Assembly (NCBI RefSeq): GCF_027247405.1
Contig: NZ_CP097463.1
Span: 2,418,001 to 2,482,000, forward strand
DNA: 64,000 bases
DNA from: Jatrophihabitans cynanchi
GTDB lineage: Bacteria; Actinomycetota; Actinomycetes; Mycobacteriales; Jatrophihabitantaceae
Direction of reading: 5' to 3'
Numbering within the stretch: the stretch's first letter is position 1; each line of letters starts with the position of its first letter. Positions 18,293 to 28,853 of the stretch are shown here, one piece after another. Below the pieces are notes generated by a model that did no database searches, was not told the DNA's origin, and saw nothing but the letters and a program-made list of their open reading frames with translations. Made by a program: the position numbers and the translations under genes.

Positions 18293-18978
18293 GAACTCCC
18301 CTTCTGCTTCCGGTGCGCGGCCCGCTGTATCACGATCACCCGGCTCGGCTGGTCGAGTCCTGGGATCTGGCATTCGACGACCTGCCCGGCGGTGCCACCG
18401 GCGCGGCGCACGGCCACACCGTCACGATCGAGCTCTGCTGCTGCACTCCGACCCTTAAGTGCCAGCAAGCTGCCGCCGGGCGCCAGCAACGGTAGACACC
18501 ATCCCACTAACCGAGCTAGTGGCGCCACCGCACGTGCGGTCACCCACTCGCACGCACCGACCGCGGCGCTGACGGTGCGCTCTTCGGCCCGGCCATGATG
18601 CACGCGGACCGCTTCGGCAAGCCCCAGCTCATCGACTGCCCGGACGAGGAAGTTCACACGGCGCTGCAGTGGCTCGACCAGGTCGACACGCAGGTCCGGC
18701 CGACGAATCGCCAGAACCAGGCCGGGAAGGCCGGCACCGGACCCGATGTCGACGAGCCGGGTGGACAGGGGGAGCAGGTCGGCGACGGCCGCACAGTTGA
18801 GCAGATGGCGGGCCCAGATTCGTTCGGCCTCGCGCGGACCTATCAGCCCGTGTTCCGTGCCGACCGTGGTCAGCAACCTGGCGTACCGGATCGCCAACGG
18901 CAGCCGGTCGCCGAACAGCTCCGAAGCGGCCGTCGCCTCCGGTCCGATCGGCGGTGCCGCATCAGGACCGGAGTTCAC
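18289..18978 (-). CDS. rsmG: 16S rRNA (guanine527-N7)-methyltransferase RsmG
   Basis: A 229-residue RsmG/GidB enzyme that methylates G527 in 16S rRNA; loss gives low-level streptomycin resistance in relatives. SAM motif LVDIGSGAGLPGLVLAI is near residue 70, ERIWARHLLNC (typical motif before it) near 52, and ARAVAPLARLVGWCLPLLAPGG follows. GTG at 18978 is the start. It lies between jag and parA as in most actinobacteria, with its stop overlapping the parA ATG. Confidence 0.93.
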   Translation of the reverse strand: MNSGPDAAPPIGPEATAASELFGDRLPLAIRYARLLTTVGTEHGLIGPREAERIWARHLLNCAAVADLLPLSTRLVDIGSGAGLPGLVLAIRRPDLRVDLVEPLQRRVNFLVRAVDELGLAEAVRVHHGRAEERTVSAAVGACEWVTARAVAPLARLVGWCLPLLAPGGSLLALKGRSAAAELDRDGVAVRRAGGTAGQVVECQIPGLDQPSRVIVIQRAAHRKQKGSS

Positions 18979-18982
18979 CGGC

Positions 18983-19540
18983 TCATCGGTCGGTGAGCAC
19001 GACGACGCGCCGGTTCGGCTCCTCGCCCTCGGACTCGCTGCGCACGCCGTCGATCACCGAGATCGCGTCGTGCACGACCTTGCGCTCGAACGGGTTCATC
19101 GGCGTCAGCCGCGCCGACTCTCCGGACTCCAGTACGCGGGTCGCGGTGTCCCGGGCCAGTGCGGCCAGTTCGTCCCGGCGAGCCTGCCGGTGGCCGCTGA
19201 CGTCCAGCATCAGCCGGCTGCGGTTCCCGGTCTTCTGCGCGACAGCCAGCCGGGTCAGTTCCTGCAGCGCGTCCAGGGTCTCCCCCCGCGGCCCGATCAG
19301 CGAGGTCAGCCCGGAGCCGACGATCGCGACGATCGCCCGGCCGTTCTCCACGTCCAGGTCGATGTCTCCGTCGAAGTCGACGATGTCCAGCAACCGCTCC
19401 AGGTAGTCGGCCGCGATGTCCCCCTCACGGACGAGCAGGTGATCCACATCCTGCGCGTCGCTGCCGTCCGCGTCGCTGCTGTCTGTGCCGATGCTGTTGG
19501 CGTCGTCGGCGGGCTCGGTCACAACGTCGGTGTCACTCAC
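18983..19540 (-). CDS. jag: Jag/KhpB family single-stranded nucleic-acid-binding protein
   Basis: A 185-residue protein with an acidic N-terminus (about 50 residues, Asp/Ser-rich), a KH-like domain (about 70-120, with GLTSLIGPRGETLDALQELT) and a C-terminal R3H domain (about 125-185, RDTATRVLESGESARLTPMNPFERKVVHD). It is an RNA-binding partner in the yidC neighbourhood. GTG at 19540 has AGAGAG about eight bases upstream. It follows yidC directly (44 bp gap) in the rpmH-rnpA-yidD-yidC-jag-rsmG operon. Confidence 0.92.
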   Translation of the reverse strand: MSDTDVVTEPADDANSIGTDSSDADGSDAQDVDHLLVREGDIAADYLERLLDIVDFDGDIDLDVENGRAIVAIVGSGLTSLIGPRGETLDALQELTRLAVAQKTGNRSRLMLDVSGHRQARRDELAALARDTATRVLESGESARLTPMNPFERKVVHDAISVIDGVRSESEGEEPNRRVVVLTDR

Positions 19541-19584
19541 GGTATGGCTCTCTTTCGGTGTGTTCGTACTGCCCGCGCACGCGG

Positions 19585-20625
19585 TCAGCGGCGCTTCTTC
19601 GCCTGGGTGGGACGCTTGGCCGGTGGCCGCTTGTTCGCCTGCCGTTGCGGGCGCTGGCCCGGCCGGGGTGCGTTGCGTGCTGGTGTGGCCGGCGCGTCCT
19701 CGCTCGGTTCGACCGGCTCCTTGGTCAGCGAGGTGGTCCCGGGTCTGGCGCGCTGCGGGCGCTGTCCTGGTTTCGGCGCGAGGGTCTTGCCCAGCTCGCC
19801 CGCCGGCGCGGCGGTGAGGCCCTCGTGGGGGTGGTACTTGTTGATGTACAGCTGCTGCGCCATCGTCCAGGTATTGCTCGTGAACCAGTACAGCAGCACG
19901 CCCAGCGGGAAGAACAGACCAGACCCCAGGGTGCCCAGCGGGATCAAGTACAGCATCAGCTTCTGCACCGTTGCTGCGGTGCCCTCGGCCTGGGTCGGGT
20001 TGCCGGCCCGCACGAGCAACTGGGTGGTGAAGGTGGCCCCGGCGCTGATCAGCACCAGCACCAGAATTACGCCGATCATCACCCCGCGCTCGCCGCCGAG
20101 CACGTTCACCTGGTCGGCCGTGTCGGTGAGCCGCCCGGCCAGCGGCGCGCCGAACAGCTTGGCCTGGGCCGCGCCGCAGGTCTCGTTGCGCGTGAAGGTG
20201 TACAGCGTCAGCAGCTTGCCGTCGTAGGACGGCTGGTGGCACAGCAGGACAGAGTTCGAGAGGTGCCGCAGCACGTGGTACAGCGCGATGAAGATCGGGA
20301 ACTGCAGGAACATCGGCAGGCAACCGGACAGCGGGTTGAAGCCCTGCTCCTGCTGCAGCGCCATCATCTGGCGCTGCATCTCGGCCCGGTCGTCCTTGTA
20401 CTTCTTGCGCAGCTTCTGGATCTCCGGCTGCATCGTCTGCATGTGCCGCTGGTACTTGACCTGCTTGATGAACAGCCGGAACAGCAGCAGCCGGGCGGTG
20501 ATCACCAGGAAGACGATCGACAGCGTCCAGTTCAGGCCGCCGTTCTTGTCCAGCCCTACCGCGTTGAACAGGTGGTGCCACTGCAGCAAGACCCAGGAGA
20601 CCGGGGTGTACAGGAAGTTGAGCAC
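19585..20625 (-). CDS. yidC: membrane protein insertase YidC
   Basis: A 346-residue YidC/Oxa1 insertase. It has a short N-terminus with the first helix (VSWVLLQWHHLF), the cytoplasmic hairpin after helix 2 (QPEIQKLRKKYKDDRAEMQR), the conserved NPLSGCLPMFLQFPIFIALYHVL, and two later helices ending in LLYWFTSNTWTMAQQLYI. The Arg in helix 2 (ITARLLLFRLF) is the hydrophilic-groove residue. The C-terminal 70 residues are basic and Pro/Arg-rich, suitable for ribosome contact. There is no large periplasmic domain, as usual in Gram-positives. GTG start at 20625. Confidence 0.95.
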   Translation of the reverse strand: MLNFLYTPVSWVLLQWHHLFNAVGLDKNGGLNWTLSIVFLVITARLLLFRLFIKQVKYQRHMQTMQPEIQKLRKKYKDDRAEMQRQMMALQQEQGFNPLSGCLPMFLQFPIFIALYHVLRHLSNSVLLCHQPSYDGKLLTLYTFTRNETCGAAQAKLFGAPLAGRLTDTADQVNVLGGERGVMIGVILVLVLISAGATFTTQLLVRAGNPTQAEGTAATVQKLMLYLIPLGTLGSGLFFPLGVLLYWFTSNTWTMAQQLYINKYHPHEGLTAAPAGELGKTLAPKPGQRPQRARPGTTSLTKEPVEPSEDAPATPARNAPRPGQRPQRQANKRPPAKRPTQAKKRR

Positions 20626-20635
20626 TCAATGACTC

Positions 20636-20911
20636 CTAAACGGCCATCAGGTCGGTCGTGGCTGCGGACGCATCTGCGGTTCGATCAACGAGTGCGGGTA
20701 CCGGGTCGTGCCCGCCGGCGTGGAACGGGTGGCACCGCAACAGCCGGCGCATCGCCAGCCACCCGCCGCGGGCCAACCCGAAGCGTTCGATCGCCTCGGC
20801 CGCGTACGCGCTGCAGGTCGGCGTGTAGCGGCACGACGGTGGCCGTGCCGGGCTGATCGCGGTCCGGTAGAAGGTGATCGCCCGCACCGCGGCGCGGGCC
20901 GGGGCTCTCAT
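20636..20911 (-). CDS. yidD: membrane protein insertion efficiency factor YidD
   Basis: A 91-residue YidD protein with the family signature [35 protein letters not shown] and [18 protein letters not shown], including the conserved Cys residues. It is thought to lie at the inner membrane and assist YidC. The ATG at 20911 overlaps the rnpA stop (ATGA), and the stop is 10 bp before yidC. Confidence 0.93.
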   Translation of the reverse strand: MRAPARAAVRAITFYRTAISPARPPSCRYTPTCSAYAAEAIERFGLARGGWLAMRRLLRCHPFHAGGHDPVPALVDRTADASAATTDLMAV

Positions 20912-21270
20912 CTGCCGGCACCGGCAGGCCGCGGCACCCGGGCCAGCTTGCTGAGCGCCGCGTCCAGGTCGCGTCCGAACTCGGCGGACGAGGCCGACGC
21001 CGATGGTGGCAACGCCCGCACGACCGTTCCGGAGCCGACGGGCAGCAACTGCACCCTGGCGGCCAGCTGCGCCCGCAGCCGCCGGCTCACCCGGTGGCGG
21101 ACGACGCTGCCACCCACGGAGCGGCCGACGACCAGCCCGGCGGTCGCCGGACCGTCGCTCAGGCCGGCCAACTGATGCACGACGAGGCTGCCACGGCGGA
21201 CGCGCGCACCCGTGCGCACGACTGCGGCGAAGTCCGCGGACCGCCGCATCCGGTGCGCCGGCGCGAGCAC
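20908..21270 (-). CDS. rnpA: ribonuclease P protein component
   Basis: A 120-residue RNase P protein that binds RNase P RNA and pre-tRNA. The start [21 protein letters not shown] is typical, and the RNR-type basic motif ([18 protein letters not shown], residues about 50-67) is present. GTG at 21270 is the start. It lies 20 bp downstream of rpmH, with its stop overlapping yidD. Confidence 0.93.
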   Translation of the reverse strand: MLAPAHRMRRSADFAAVVRTGARVRRGSLVVHQLAGLSDGPATAGLVVGRSVGGSVVRHRVSRRLRAQLAARVQLLPVGSGTVVRALPPSASASSAEFGRDLDAALSKLARVPRPAGAGR

Positions 21271-21290
21271 GGGACGACGAACGTGTCGGC

Positions 21291-21428
21291 TCAGGCCGAC
21301 AGTTCGCTGCGACCCTTACGCCGGCGGGCGGAGATGATGGCACGCCCGGCGCGGGTGCGCATCCGCAACCGGAAGCCGTGCGTCTTGGCGCGGCGGCGGT
21401 TGTTCGGCTGGAAGGTGCGCTTGCTCAC
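21291..21428 (-). CDS. rpmH: 50S ribosomal protein L34
   Basis: A 45-residue L34 starting [19 protein letters not shown] and ending [12 protein letters not shown], the standard composition. It starts with GTG (21428) and is followed 20 bp later by rnpA. It is the first gene of the leftward operon away from the origin. Confidence 0.95.
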   Translation of the reverse strand: MSKRTFQPNNRRRAKTHGFRLRMRTRAGRAIISARRRKGRSELSA

Positions 21429-21855
21429 GGACCGACTCTTTCCTATCGAGAGACCTACTCATCCCGCGGTGGTCGCGCGGGTGCGACCTGCAACCTGATC
21501 GGGACGCCGTGCGGGCAGCGATCAAGACGCGGACCGCACGGACCGGTCTCCACGGTACGGATCGCAAGCCTGCGCGGTCAAACCGGCCGGGGTGGCGAAC
21601 CGGCCAACCTATGCCGGATTTACACTACTGCCCGGACGACACGCCGGAACCTATTGCCGCCCCAATCTAGCCGCTGTTAGGTTCCCGGACCGTGTCACCC
21701 GGCATTGCCTGACATCCGCGATCCGGTGGACTCCGGTGGTCTCTGCGTACACAGTGTGTGGAGAACTCTGTGGATTTCGCGCCGCCGTGCCGACGTGAGA
21801 TCGTCGGCGAGCCGAGTTTCGCAGCGCATGACAGCACCTGGAGTGGACCCGATCC
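21429..21855. other. rpmH-dnaA intergenic region
   Basis: A 427-bp gap between the divergent rpmH and dnaA genes with no credible gene. It holds a candidate rpmH promoter (21552-21581, minus strand) and two DnaA-like boxes near the dnaA side: TGTGGAGAA at 21757-21765 (8 of 9 to TGTGGATAA) and TGTGGATTT at 21769-21777 (7 of 9). These would suit DnaA autoregulation and possibly a second part of a bipartite origin. Confidence 0.6.
21552..21581 (-). promoter_or_regulatory. candidate rpmH promoter
   Basis: Reading leftward, TTGACC (21581-21576), an 18-base spacer, then TACCGT (21557-21552). It lies about 125 bp upstream of rpmH and resembles a housekeeping promoter. Confidence 0.45.
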
Positions 21856-23265
21856 GTGGACGACCGATCAGATCTCGTTGCCGTCTGGGACAGGATCAAA
21901 TCCCGATTCGACGACCCGTCGGTGCGTCCGCAGCAGCGTGCCTGGATCCGGCTGACCCGGCCGCTCGGCCTGGTCGAGGACACCGCGCTGTTCGCGGTGC
22001 CGAACGACTGGGCCCGCGAGTACTTCGAAGACCGGCTCCGCCCGCTGATCGCGACCATGCTCAGCGCCGAACTCGGTCACGAGGTTCGGGTGGCCACCAC
22101 CGTCGACGAGCGCACCGACGAGGCCGCCTCCGACGAGGAAGCCGACCCGGAGGACGCCGAGGCCGACGAGCCTGAGCCGTGGTCACCCCGCCCGGCCCGG
22201 CCGGTGCGGACCGTCGCCGGATCGGACAAGGACGCCCGGCTGAACCCCAAGTACACCTTCGACACGTTCGTCATCGGCTCCAGCAACCGGTTCACCCACG
22301 CGGCCGCCGTCGCGGTGGCGGAAGCGCCGGCGCGCGCCTACAACCCGCTGTTCATCTACGGCGACTCGGGGCTGGGCAAGACGCACCTGCTGCACGCGAT
22401 CGGGCACTACGCGCAGCGGTTGCTGCCCGGCCTGCGAACCCGGTACGTGTCCAGCGAGGAGTTCACGAACGACTTCATCAACTCCGTGCGCGACGACAAG
22501 ATGCAGGCGTTCCAGTCGCGGTACCGCTCGGTGGACCTTCTCCTGATCGATGACATCCAGTTCCTCGAGCGCGCCGAACGCACCCAGGAGGAGTTCTTCC
22601 ACACCTTCAACACGCTGCACAACGCCAACAAGCAGATCGTCATCAGCTCGGACAAGGCGCCGCGACAGCTCTCCTCGCTCGAGGACCGGCTGCGCACCCG
22701 CTTCGAGTGGGGCCTGATCAGCGACGTCCAGGCGCCTGACCTGGAGACCCGGATCGCCATCTTGCGCAAGAAGGCGGCCCAGGACGGGATGAACCTGCCG
22801 CCGGAGGTGCTCGAGTTCATCGCGACGAAGATCCAGAGCAACATCCGCGAGCTCGAGGGCGCGCTGATCCGGGTCACCGCCTTCGCCAGCCTGAACCGCC
22901 AGATCGTCGAGATGCCGCTCGTCGAGACGGTGCTGCGCGACCTGATCACCGAATCGGACACCCCGCAGATCACCGCCTCGATGATCATGGGTGTCACCGC
23001 CGAGTACTTCGCCGTGTCCATCGACGACCTGACCGGGACGTCGCGCAGCCGGGTGCTGGTCGGCGCCAGGCAGATGGCGATGTACCTGTGCCGCGAACTC
23101 ACCGACCTGTCGCTGCCGCGCATCGGCGAGAAGTTCGGCAATCGGGACCACACGACCGTCATGCACGCCGAGCGCAAGATCAAGGCGCAGATGGCCGAGA
23201 AGCTCACTGTGTACAACCAGATCGCCGAGTTGACCAGCCGGATCAAGGTCCGGGCGCGGGCGTGA
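21856..23265 (+). CDS. dnaA: chromosomal replication initiator DnaA
   Basis: A 469-residue initiator ATPase. Domain I is at residues 1-85, an acidic linker (domain II, Asp/Glu-rich) at about 85-125, AAA+ domain III has Walker [10 protein letters not shown] (about residue 170) and Walker [11 protein letters not shown], and C-terminal domain IV carries the DnaA signature [21 protein letters not shown] near residue 430. The linker is short compared with Streptomyces. The start is GTG (21856). It is followed by the dnaA-dnaN origin spacer. Confidence 0.97.
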   Translation: MDDRSDLVAVWDRIKSRFDDPSVRPQQRAWIRLTRPLGLVEDTALFAVPNDWAREYFEDRLRPLIATMLSAELGHEVRVATTVDERTDEAASDEEADPEDAEADEPEPWSPRPARPVRTVAGSDKDARLNPKYTFDTFVIGSSNRFTHAAAVAVAEAPARAYNPLFIYGDSGLGKTHLLHAIGHYAQRLLPGLRTRYVSSEEFTNDFINSVRDDKMQAFQSRYRSVDLLLIDDIQFLERAERTQEEFFHTFNTLHNANKQIVISSDKAPRQLSSLEDRLRTRFEWGLISDVQAPDLETRIAILRKKAAQDGMNLPPEVLEFIATKIQSNIRELEGALIRVTAFASLNRQIVEMPLVETVLRDLITESDTPQITASMIMGVTAEYFAVSIDDLTGTSRSRVLVGARQMAMYLCRELTDLSLPRIGEKFGNRDHTTVMHAERKIKAQMAEKLTVYNQIAELTSRIKVRARA

Positions 23266-23583
23266 GCAGTCGCCTTGCCGTTGTCCACACCAGTTGTGCA
23301 TGCCGCCGTGCACACGCAGCCGCCCGGCTGTGGACAGCGGCGCGGTCGGCGGATCCGTCCACCGGGCCGCGCTGTCGTCGGGATGACCTACGGTTGGTCG
23401 TCCACAGGGCCGGCGCCGGTGAACGCTAGCCTGCAGATGGTTATCCCCACTGTGCACAGCTGCGAAGACGATTGACGATGAACTCCCTTCAAGAACAAGA
23501 ACCACAAGAGCAGACAGCAAACGCGCTGTCTGGGGACAGCCACAGCAGCGACCCGACAGCGAAGCCGTAGCGATGGAGGCACG
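23266..23583. other. origin of replication (oriC) region, dnaA-dnaN spacer
   Basis: A 318-bp gap with no gene. DnaA-box candidates: TTGTCCACA 23281-23289 (perfect), TGTGGACAG 23329-23337 (8/9, reverse), TCGTCCACA 23398-23406 (8/9), TTATCCCCA 23441-23449 (8/9 to TTATCCACA), TGTGCACAG 23451-23459 (7/9, reverse). A relatively AT-rich stretch (about 23462-23522) lies beyond the boxes near dnaN and is the candidate unwinding element. A small hairpin GCTGTC-TGGG-GACAGC follows at 23525-23540. The position between dnaA and dnaN is the standard actinobacterial oriC. Confidence 0.85.
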
Positions 23584-24729
23584 ATGAAGTTCCGGGTAGA
23601 GCGCGACGCGCTGGCCGATGCGGTCGCCTGGGCGGCCCGCAGCCTGTCCGCCCGGCCCACCGTGCCGGTGCTCGCCGGCCTGCTGCTGTCGGTCGAGGAC
23701 GACGCCATCTCCATCTCCGGCTTCGACCTCGAGGCCTCCACCGAGGTCGACGTTGACGTGACCGGTGGCGAGAGCGGGCAGGCCCTGGTCTCGGGCCGGC
23801 TGCTCGCGGACATCACCAAGGCGCTGCCGCCGCACCCGGTGGACGTGGCGGTGTCCGGCTCACGGCTGTCGATCGCGTGTGGTTCGGCTCGGTTCACGCT
23901 GCCGACGATGCCGGTCGAGGAGTACCCGAAGCTGCCCGCGATGCCGAGCACCGCGGGAACCGTCGACGCCGGCGAGTTCGCGACCGCCGTCGCCCAGGTG
24001 GCCGTCGCGGCCGGCCGTGATGACACGTTGCCGATGCTGACCGGCGTCCGCCTCGAGATCGAGGGCGCCAAGCTCACCTTGGCCGCCACCGACAGGTACC
24101 GGCTCGCGGTCCGCGAGCTGACCTGGAATCCGCAGGACCCGTCCGCCGACGCGGCCCAGGTCCTGGTGCCCGCACGCACCCTCGCCGACGCGGCCAAGAG
24201 CCTCGCGCACAGCCAGAGCCTGACGATCGCGTTGTCCTCCGGCGGGGCCGGCGAGGGAATCATCGGTTTCACGGGCACCACCAGCGGGCGGGCCAGCCGC
24301 ACCACCACCCGGCTGCTGGACGCCACGTTCCCCGCCTACCGCTCGCTGCTGCCCAGTGAATGGTCGTCCTCGGCCGAGGTGCCGGTCGGCCCCCTGGTGG
24401 AGGCAGTCCGGCGGGTTGCGCTCGTCGCCGACCGCAACGCCCCGGTGCGGCTGGAGTTCGCCGACGGTGCGGTCGCCCTGAGCGCCGGCGGCGATGACGA
24501 GGGTCGGGCCGAGGAGCAGCTCGAGGTGAGCTACGAGGGCGAGGCGATCACCACCGCGTTCAACCCGCAGTTCCTGCTCGACGGCCTCGGCTCGCTGTCC
24601 GCGCCGACTGCGCGGCTGCTGTTCACGTCCTCGAACAAGCCGGTCGTGCTGCGCCCCGCAGGTCCGCAGGACGGCGCTGACGGCATGGACTACACGTATC
24701 TGATCATGCCGGTCCGGCTCCCCGGCTGA
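23584..24729 (+). CDS. dnaN: DNA polymerase III sliding clamp (beta subunit)
   Basis: A 381-residue beta clamp in three similar domains. N-terminal [33 protein letters not shown] in the middle and the C-terminal [10 protein letters not shown] (the hydrophobic peptide-binding pocket edge) are all typical. ATG at 23584 follows GGAGG at 23575-23579. It is separated from recF by only 13 bp; the gnd gene often found between them in mycobacteria and streptomycetes is absent. Confidence 0.96.
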   Translation: MKFRVERDALADAVAWAARSLSARPTVPVLAGLLLSVEDDAISISGFDLEASTEVDVDVTGGESGQALVSGRLLADITKALPPHPVDVAVSGSRLSIACGSARFTLPTMPVEEYPKLPAMPSTAGTVDAGEFATAVAQVAVAAGRDDTLPMLTGVRLEIEGAKLTLAATDRYRLAVRELTWNPQDPSADAAQVLVPARTLADAAKSLAHSQSLTIALSSGGAGEGIIGFTGTTSGRASRTTTRLLDATFPAYRSLLPSEWSSSAEVPVGPLVEAVRRVALVADRNAPVRLEFADGAVALSAGGDDEGRAEEQLEVSYEGEAITTAFNPQFLLDGLGSLSAPTARLLFTSSNKPVVLRPAGPQDGADGMDYTYLIMPVRLPG

Positions 24730-24742
24730 GTCCGCGCGCCAC

Positions 24743-25900
24743 ATGTACGTCCGGCACCTGTCCGTCGCCGACTTCCGCAGCTGGGCATCGGCGGACGTGG
24801 CGTTCGAGCCGGGTGCGTGCGCGCTGGTCGGCTCGAACGGGCAGGGCAAGACGAACCTGGTCGAGGCGCTCGGCTACGTGGCCACGCTCGCCAGTCATCG
24901 GGTGCCGACCGACGCGCCGCTGGTGCGCACCGGCTGCGAGCGCGCGATCGTGCAGACGGCGATCGTCGCCGACGGCCGCGAATTGCGGGTCGAGCTGGAG
25001 ATCAGCCCCGGTCGGGCCAACAAGGCGCGGCTCAACGGCGCGCCGGTGCCCCGTCCACGCGAGGTCCTCGGTGCGTTGCGCTGGGTGCTGTTCGCGCCGG
25101 AGGACCTGGCGATCGTGCGCGGCGACCCGAGTGAGCGGCGGCGGTTCCTGGACGAGCTGGTGGTGGCCCGCGCGCCGCGGCTGGCCGGAGTTCGGGCCGA
25201 CTACGACCGGGTGCTCAAGCAGCGCGCGGCGCTGCTCAAGTCCGCCGGCGCGGCGCGGCGCAGCGGCTCGGGTAGCGACCTGCGCACCCTGGACGTGTGG
25301 GACGGGCATCTGGCCGAGCACGGCGCCCAACTGCTGGCCGCCCGGCTGCGCGCGCTACAGGCGTTGGCGCCACACGCTGCCGAGGCGTACGCGCGCGTGG
25401 CGCCGGCCGGTGCGGCCCTGGAAATGCAGTACGCCAGCTCGTTGTCCGGGTCGCTACCAGAACTGACCGCCGCCGGTGACCCGCCGGAGACCGTGGTGAT
25501 CGAGGCGGCGCTGCTGGCAGAGTTGGCCCGTGTGCGGCCCAACGAGCTCGAGCGCGGCGTGAACCTCGTCGGTCCGCACCGCGACGACGTCGAGCTGCGC
25601 CTCGGTGCCCTGCCGATCCGCGGCTACGCGAGCCATGGTGAAGGCTGGTCGGCCGCGCTCGCGCTAAGGCTGGGCAGCTACGAGCTGCTGCGCGCGGACT
25701 TCCCGCGTGGTGCCGAGCCGATCCTGGTTCTGGACGACGTGTTCGCCGAGCTGGACACCGCTCGCCGTGAGCACCTGGCGCTCGTCGCGGGCAAGGCCGA
25801 GCAGGCGATCATCACCGCCGCGGTCGCCTCGGACGTGCCCGAACAGCTGGGTGGTGCGCGCTACGACGTGCACGACGGGACGGTGCGCCGTGTCCGGTGA
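24743..25900 (+). CDS. recF: DNA replication and repair protein RecF
   Basis: A 385-residue SMC-like ATPase for RecFOR-mediated RecA loading at gaps. The start [14 protein letters not shown], Walker [14 protein letters not shown] (about residues 31-43), the ABC signature-like [15 protein letters not shown] (about 300, typically S-x-G-Q) and Walker [13 protein letters not shown] (about 330) are visible. The signature has E instead of Q (SHGEGW). The C-terminus overlaps the start of dciA by 11 bases. Confidence 0.94.
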   Translation: MYVRHLSVADFRSWASADVAFEPGACALVGSNGQGKTNLVEALGYVATLASHRVPTDAPLVRTGCERAIVQTAIVADGRELRVELEISPGRANKARLNGAPVPRPREVLGALRWVLFAPEDLAIVRGDPSERRRFLDELVVARAPRLAGVRADYDRVLKQRAALLKSAGAARRSGSGSDLRTLDVWDGHLAEHGAQLLAARLRALQALAPHAAEAYARVAPAGAALEMQYASSLSGSLPELTAAGDPPETVVIEAALLAELARVRPNELERGVNLVGPHRDDVELRLGALPIRGYASHGEGWSAALALRLGSYELLRADFPRGAEPILVLDDVFAELDTARREHLALVAGKAEQAIITAAVASDVPEQLGGARYDVHDGTVRRVR

Positions 25901-26522
25901 CCAGCCAGCCGATGACCTCACCCCGGCGCCGGAACCGGCACAGAACCGGGCAGAAACCCGCCCGTCGTCCACAGGCTCCGGTGGACAACCGGCACAAGCT
26001 GTGGACAACGGTGCTGTGGACGCGGTAAAAGCGGCCCTCGCGGCAGCGCAGGGAATCACCCGCGGCAAGGCGCGCCCGCACGCCAGGGGTGGCCGCCGCC
26101 GGCTGCGCGAGGAGAACCTGCGCGGCCGCACGCGCGGTGGCTACTCCGGCCCGGCGCCGGATGCCACCGACCCGCAGCGTCTCGGCGAGGTCGCGGCCGG
26201 CTACATCAGCGACCGGGGCTGGCGCCGCCCGTTGAACGAGGCCCGGGTCTTCGCCGACTGGCAGCAGATCGTGGGCACGGAAGTCGCCGCCCACTGCCGG
26301 CCGATCTCGCTCCGTGCGGGGGAGCTTCGGGTGGCCGCCGAGTCGACCGCCTGGGCGACGCAACTGCGGCTGTTGAGCGGCACGGTGCTGGCCCGGCTCG
26401 CCGCGGAGCTGGGCCCGGACGTGGTGCACAAGCTGCACTTCAGCGGCCCGAGTGCGCCGAGCTGGAAGCACGGCGGGTTCTCGGTGCGCGGTGCCCGTGG
26501 GCCGCGGGACACATACGGCTGA
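25890..26522 (+). CDS. DUF721 family protein, putative DciA-type helicase loader
   Basis: A 210-residue protein (Rv0004 position). The first 90 residues are Pro/Ala/Arg-rich and disordered; the DUF721 domain covers about residues 95-190 ([43 protein letters not shown]). DciA proteins interact with the replicative helicase DnaB. GTG at 25890 overlaps the recF stop. Its 5' coding region contains an unusual cluster of DnaA-box sequences. Confidence 0.85.
   Translation: MSGDQPADDLTPAPEPAQNRAETRPSSTGSGGQPAQAVDNGAVDAVKAALAAAQGITRGKARPHARGGRRRLREENLRGRTRGGYSGPAPDATDPQRLGEVAAGYISDRGWRRPLNEARVFADWQQIVGTEVAAHCRPISLRAGELRVAAESTAWATQLRLLSGTVLARLAAELGPDVVHKLHFSGPSAPSWKHGGFSVRGARGPRDTYG
25965..26023. promoter_or_regulatory. 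DnaA-box cluster inside the dciA-like gene
   Basis: Four box-like nonamers in 59 bp: TCGTCCACA 25965-25973 (8/9), GGTGGACAA 25980-25988 (8/9, reverse), TGTGGACAA 26000-26008 (perfect, reverse) and TGTGGACGC 26015-26023 (7/9, reverse). They lie within the disordered coding segment. Confidence 0.6.
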
Positions 26523-26650
26523 CCATCGGCTCAGCTGGCGTTGACGTGCCGTGCGGGCGTGGGTACGTGGGGACACGTACCGACCGAGGCCAAGGAACGT
26601 CCAGGACTGATTCAGGCGCGTCTACAGCCACTTGTGTCATCCCGGTGCGG

Positions 26651-26656
26651 TAGACT
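26651..26656 (+). promoter_or_regulatory. candidate gyrB promoter -10
   Basis: TAGACT at 26651-26656 in the 273-bp dciA-gyrB gap fits an actinobacterial -10; no good -35 is seen at 17-18 bp. It would give a leader of about 130 bases. The rest of the gap shows nothing else I can support. Confidence 0.35.
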
Positions 26657-26750
26657 TGGGTCGAAATCCTGGGGTCGGCGTCGGCCGGTGCAAGGTCCCA
26701 CTCAGGGCACCGCGTGCACCGCTTCGTCCGCCCCTTGTTCGTGTCTGTAA

Positions 26751-28772
<2,022 letters not shown>

Positions 28773-28853
28773 CGCGCCACTGGAGCGCAACCTGCCCGGG
28801 GCGTTGCGGCTGATCCAGTTCACGGCATGCCGGCGAGATAAGGCGATCTTCTG

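Noticed and set aside
23525-23540. hairpin GCTGTC-TGGG-GACAGC as a terminator of dnaA
   Set aside because: Six-bp stem only, 260 bp after dnaA and close to dnaN; more likely part of the origin or leader.
22183-23835. 550-codon minus-strand frame across dnaA and oriC
   Set aside because: Mirror frame of dnaA; no recognisable motif and it would cross the origin.
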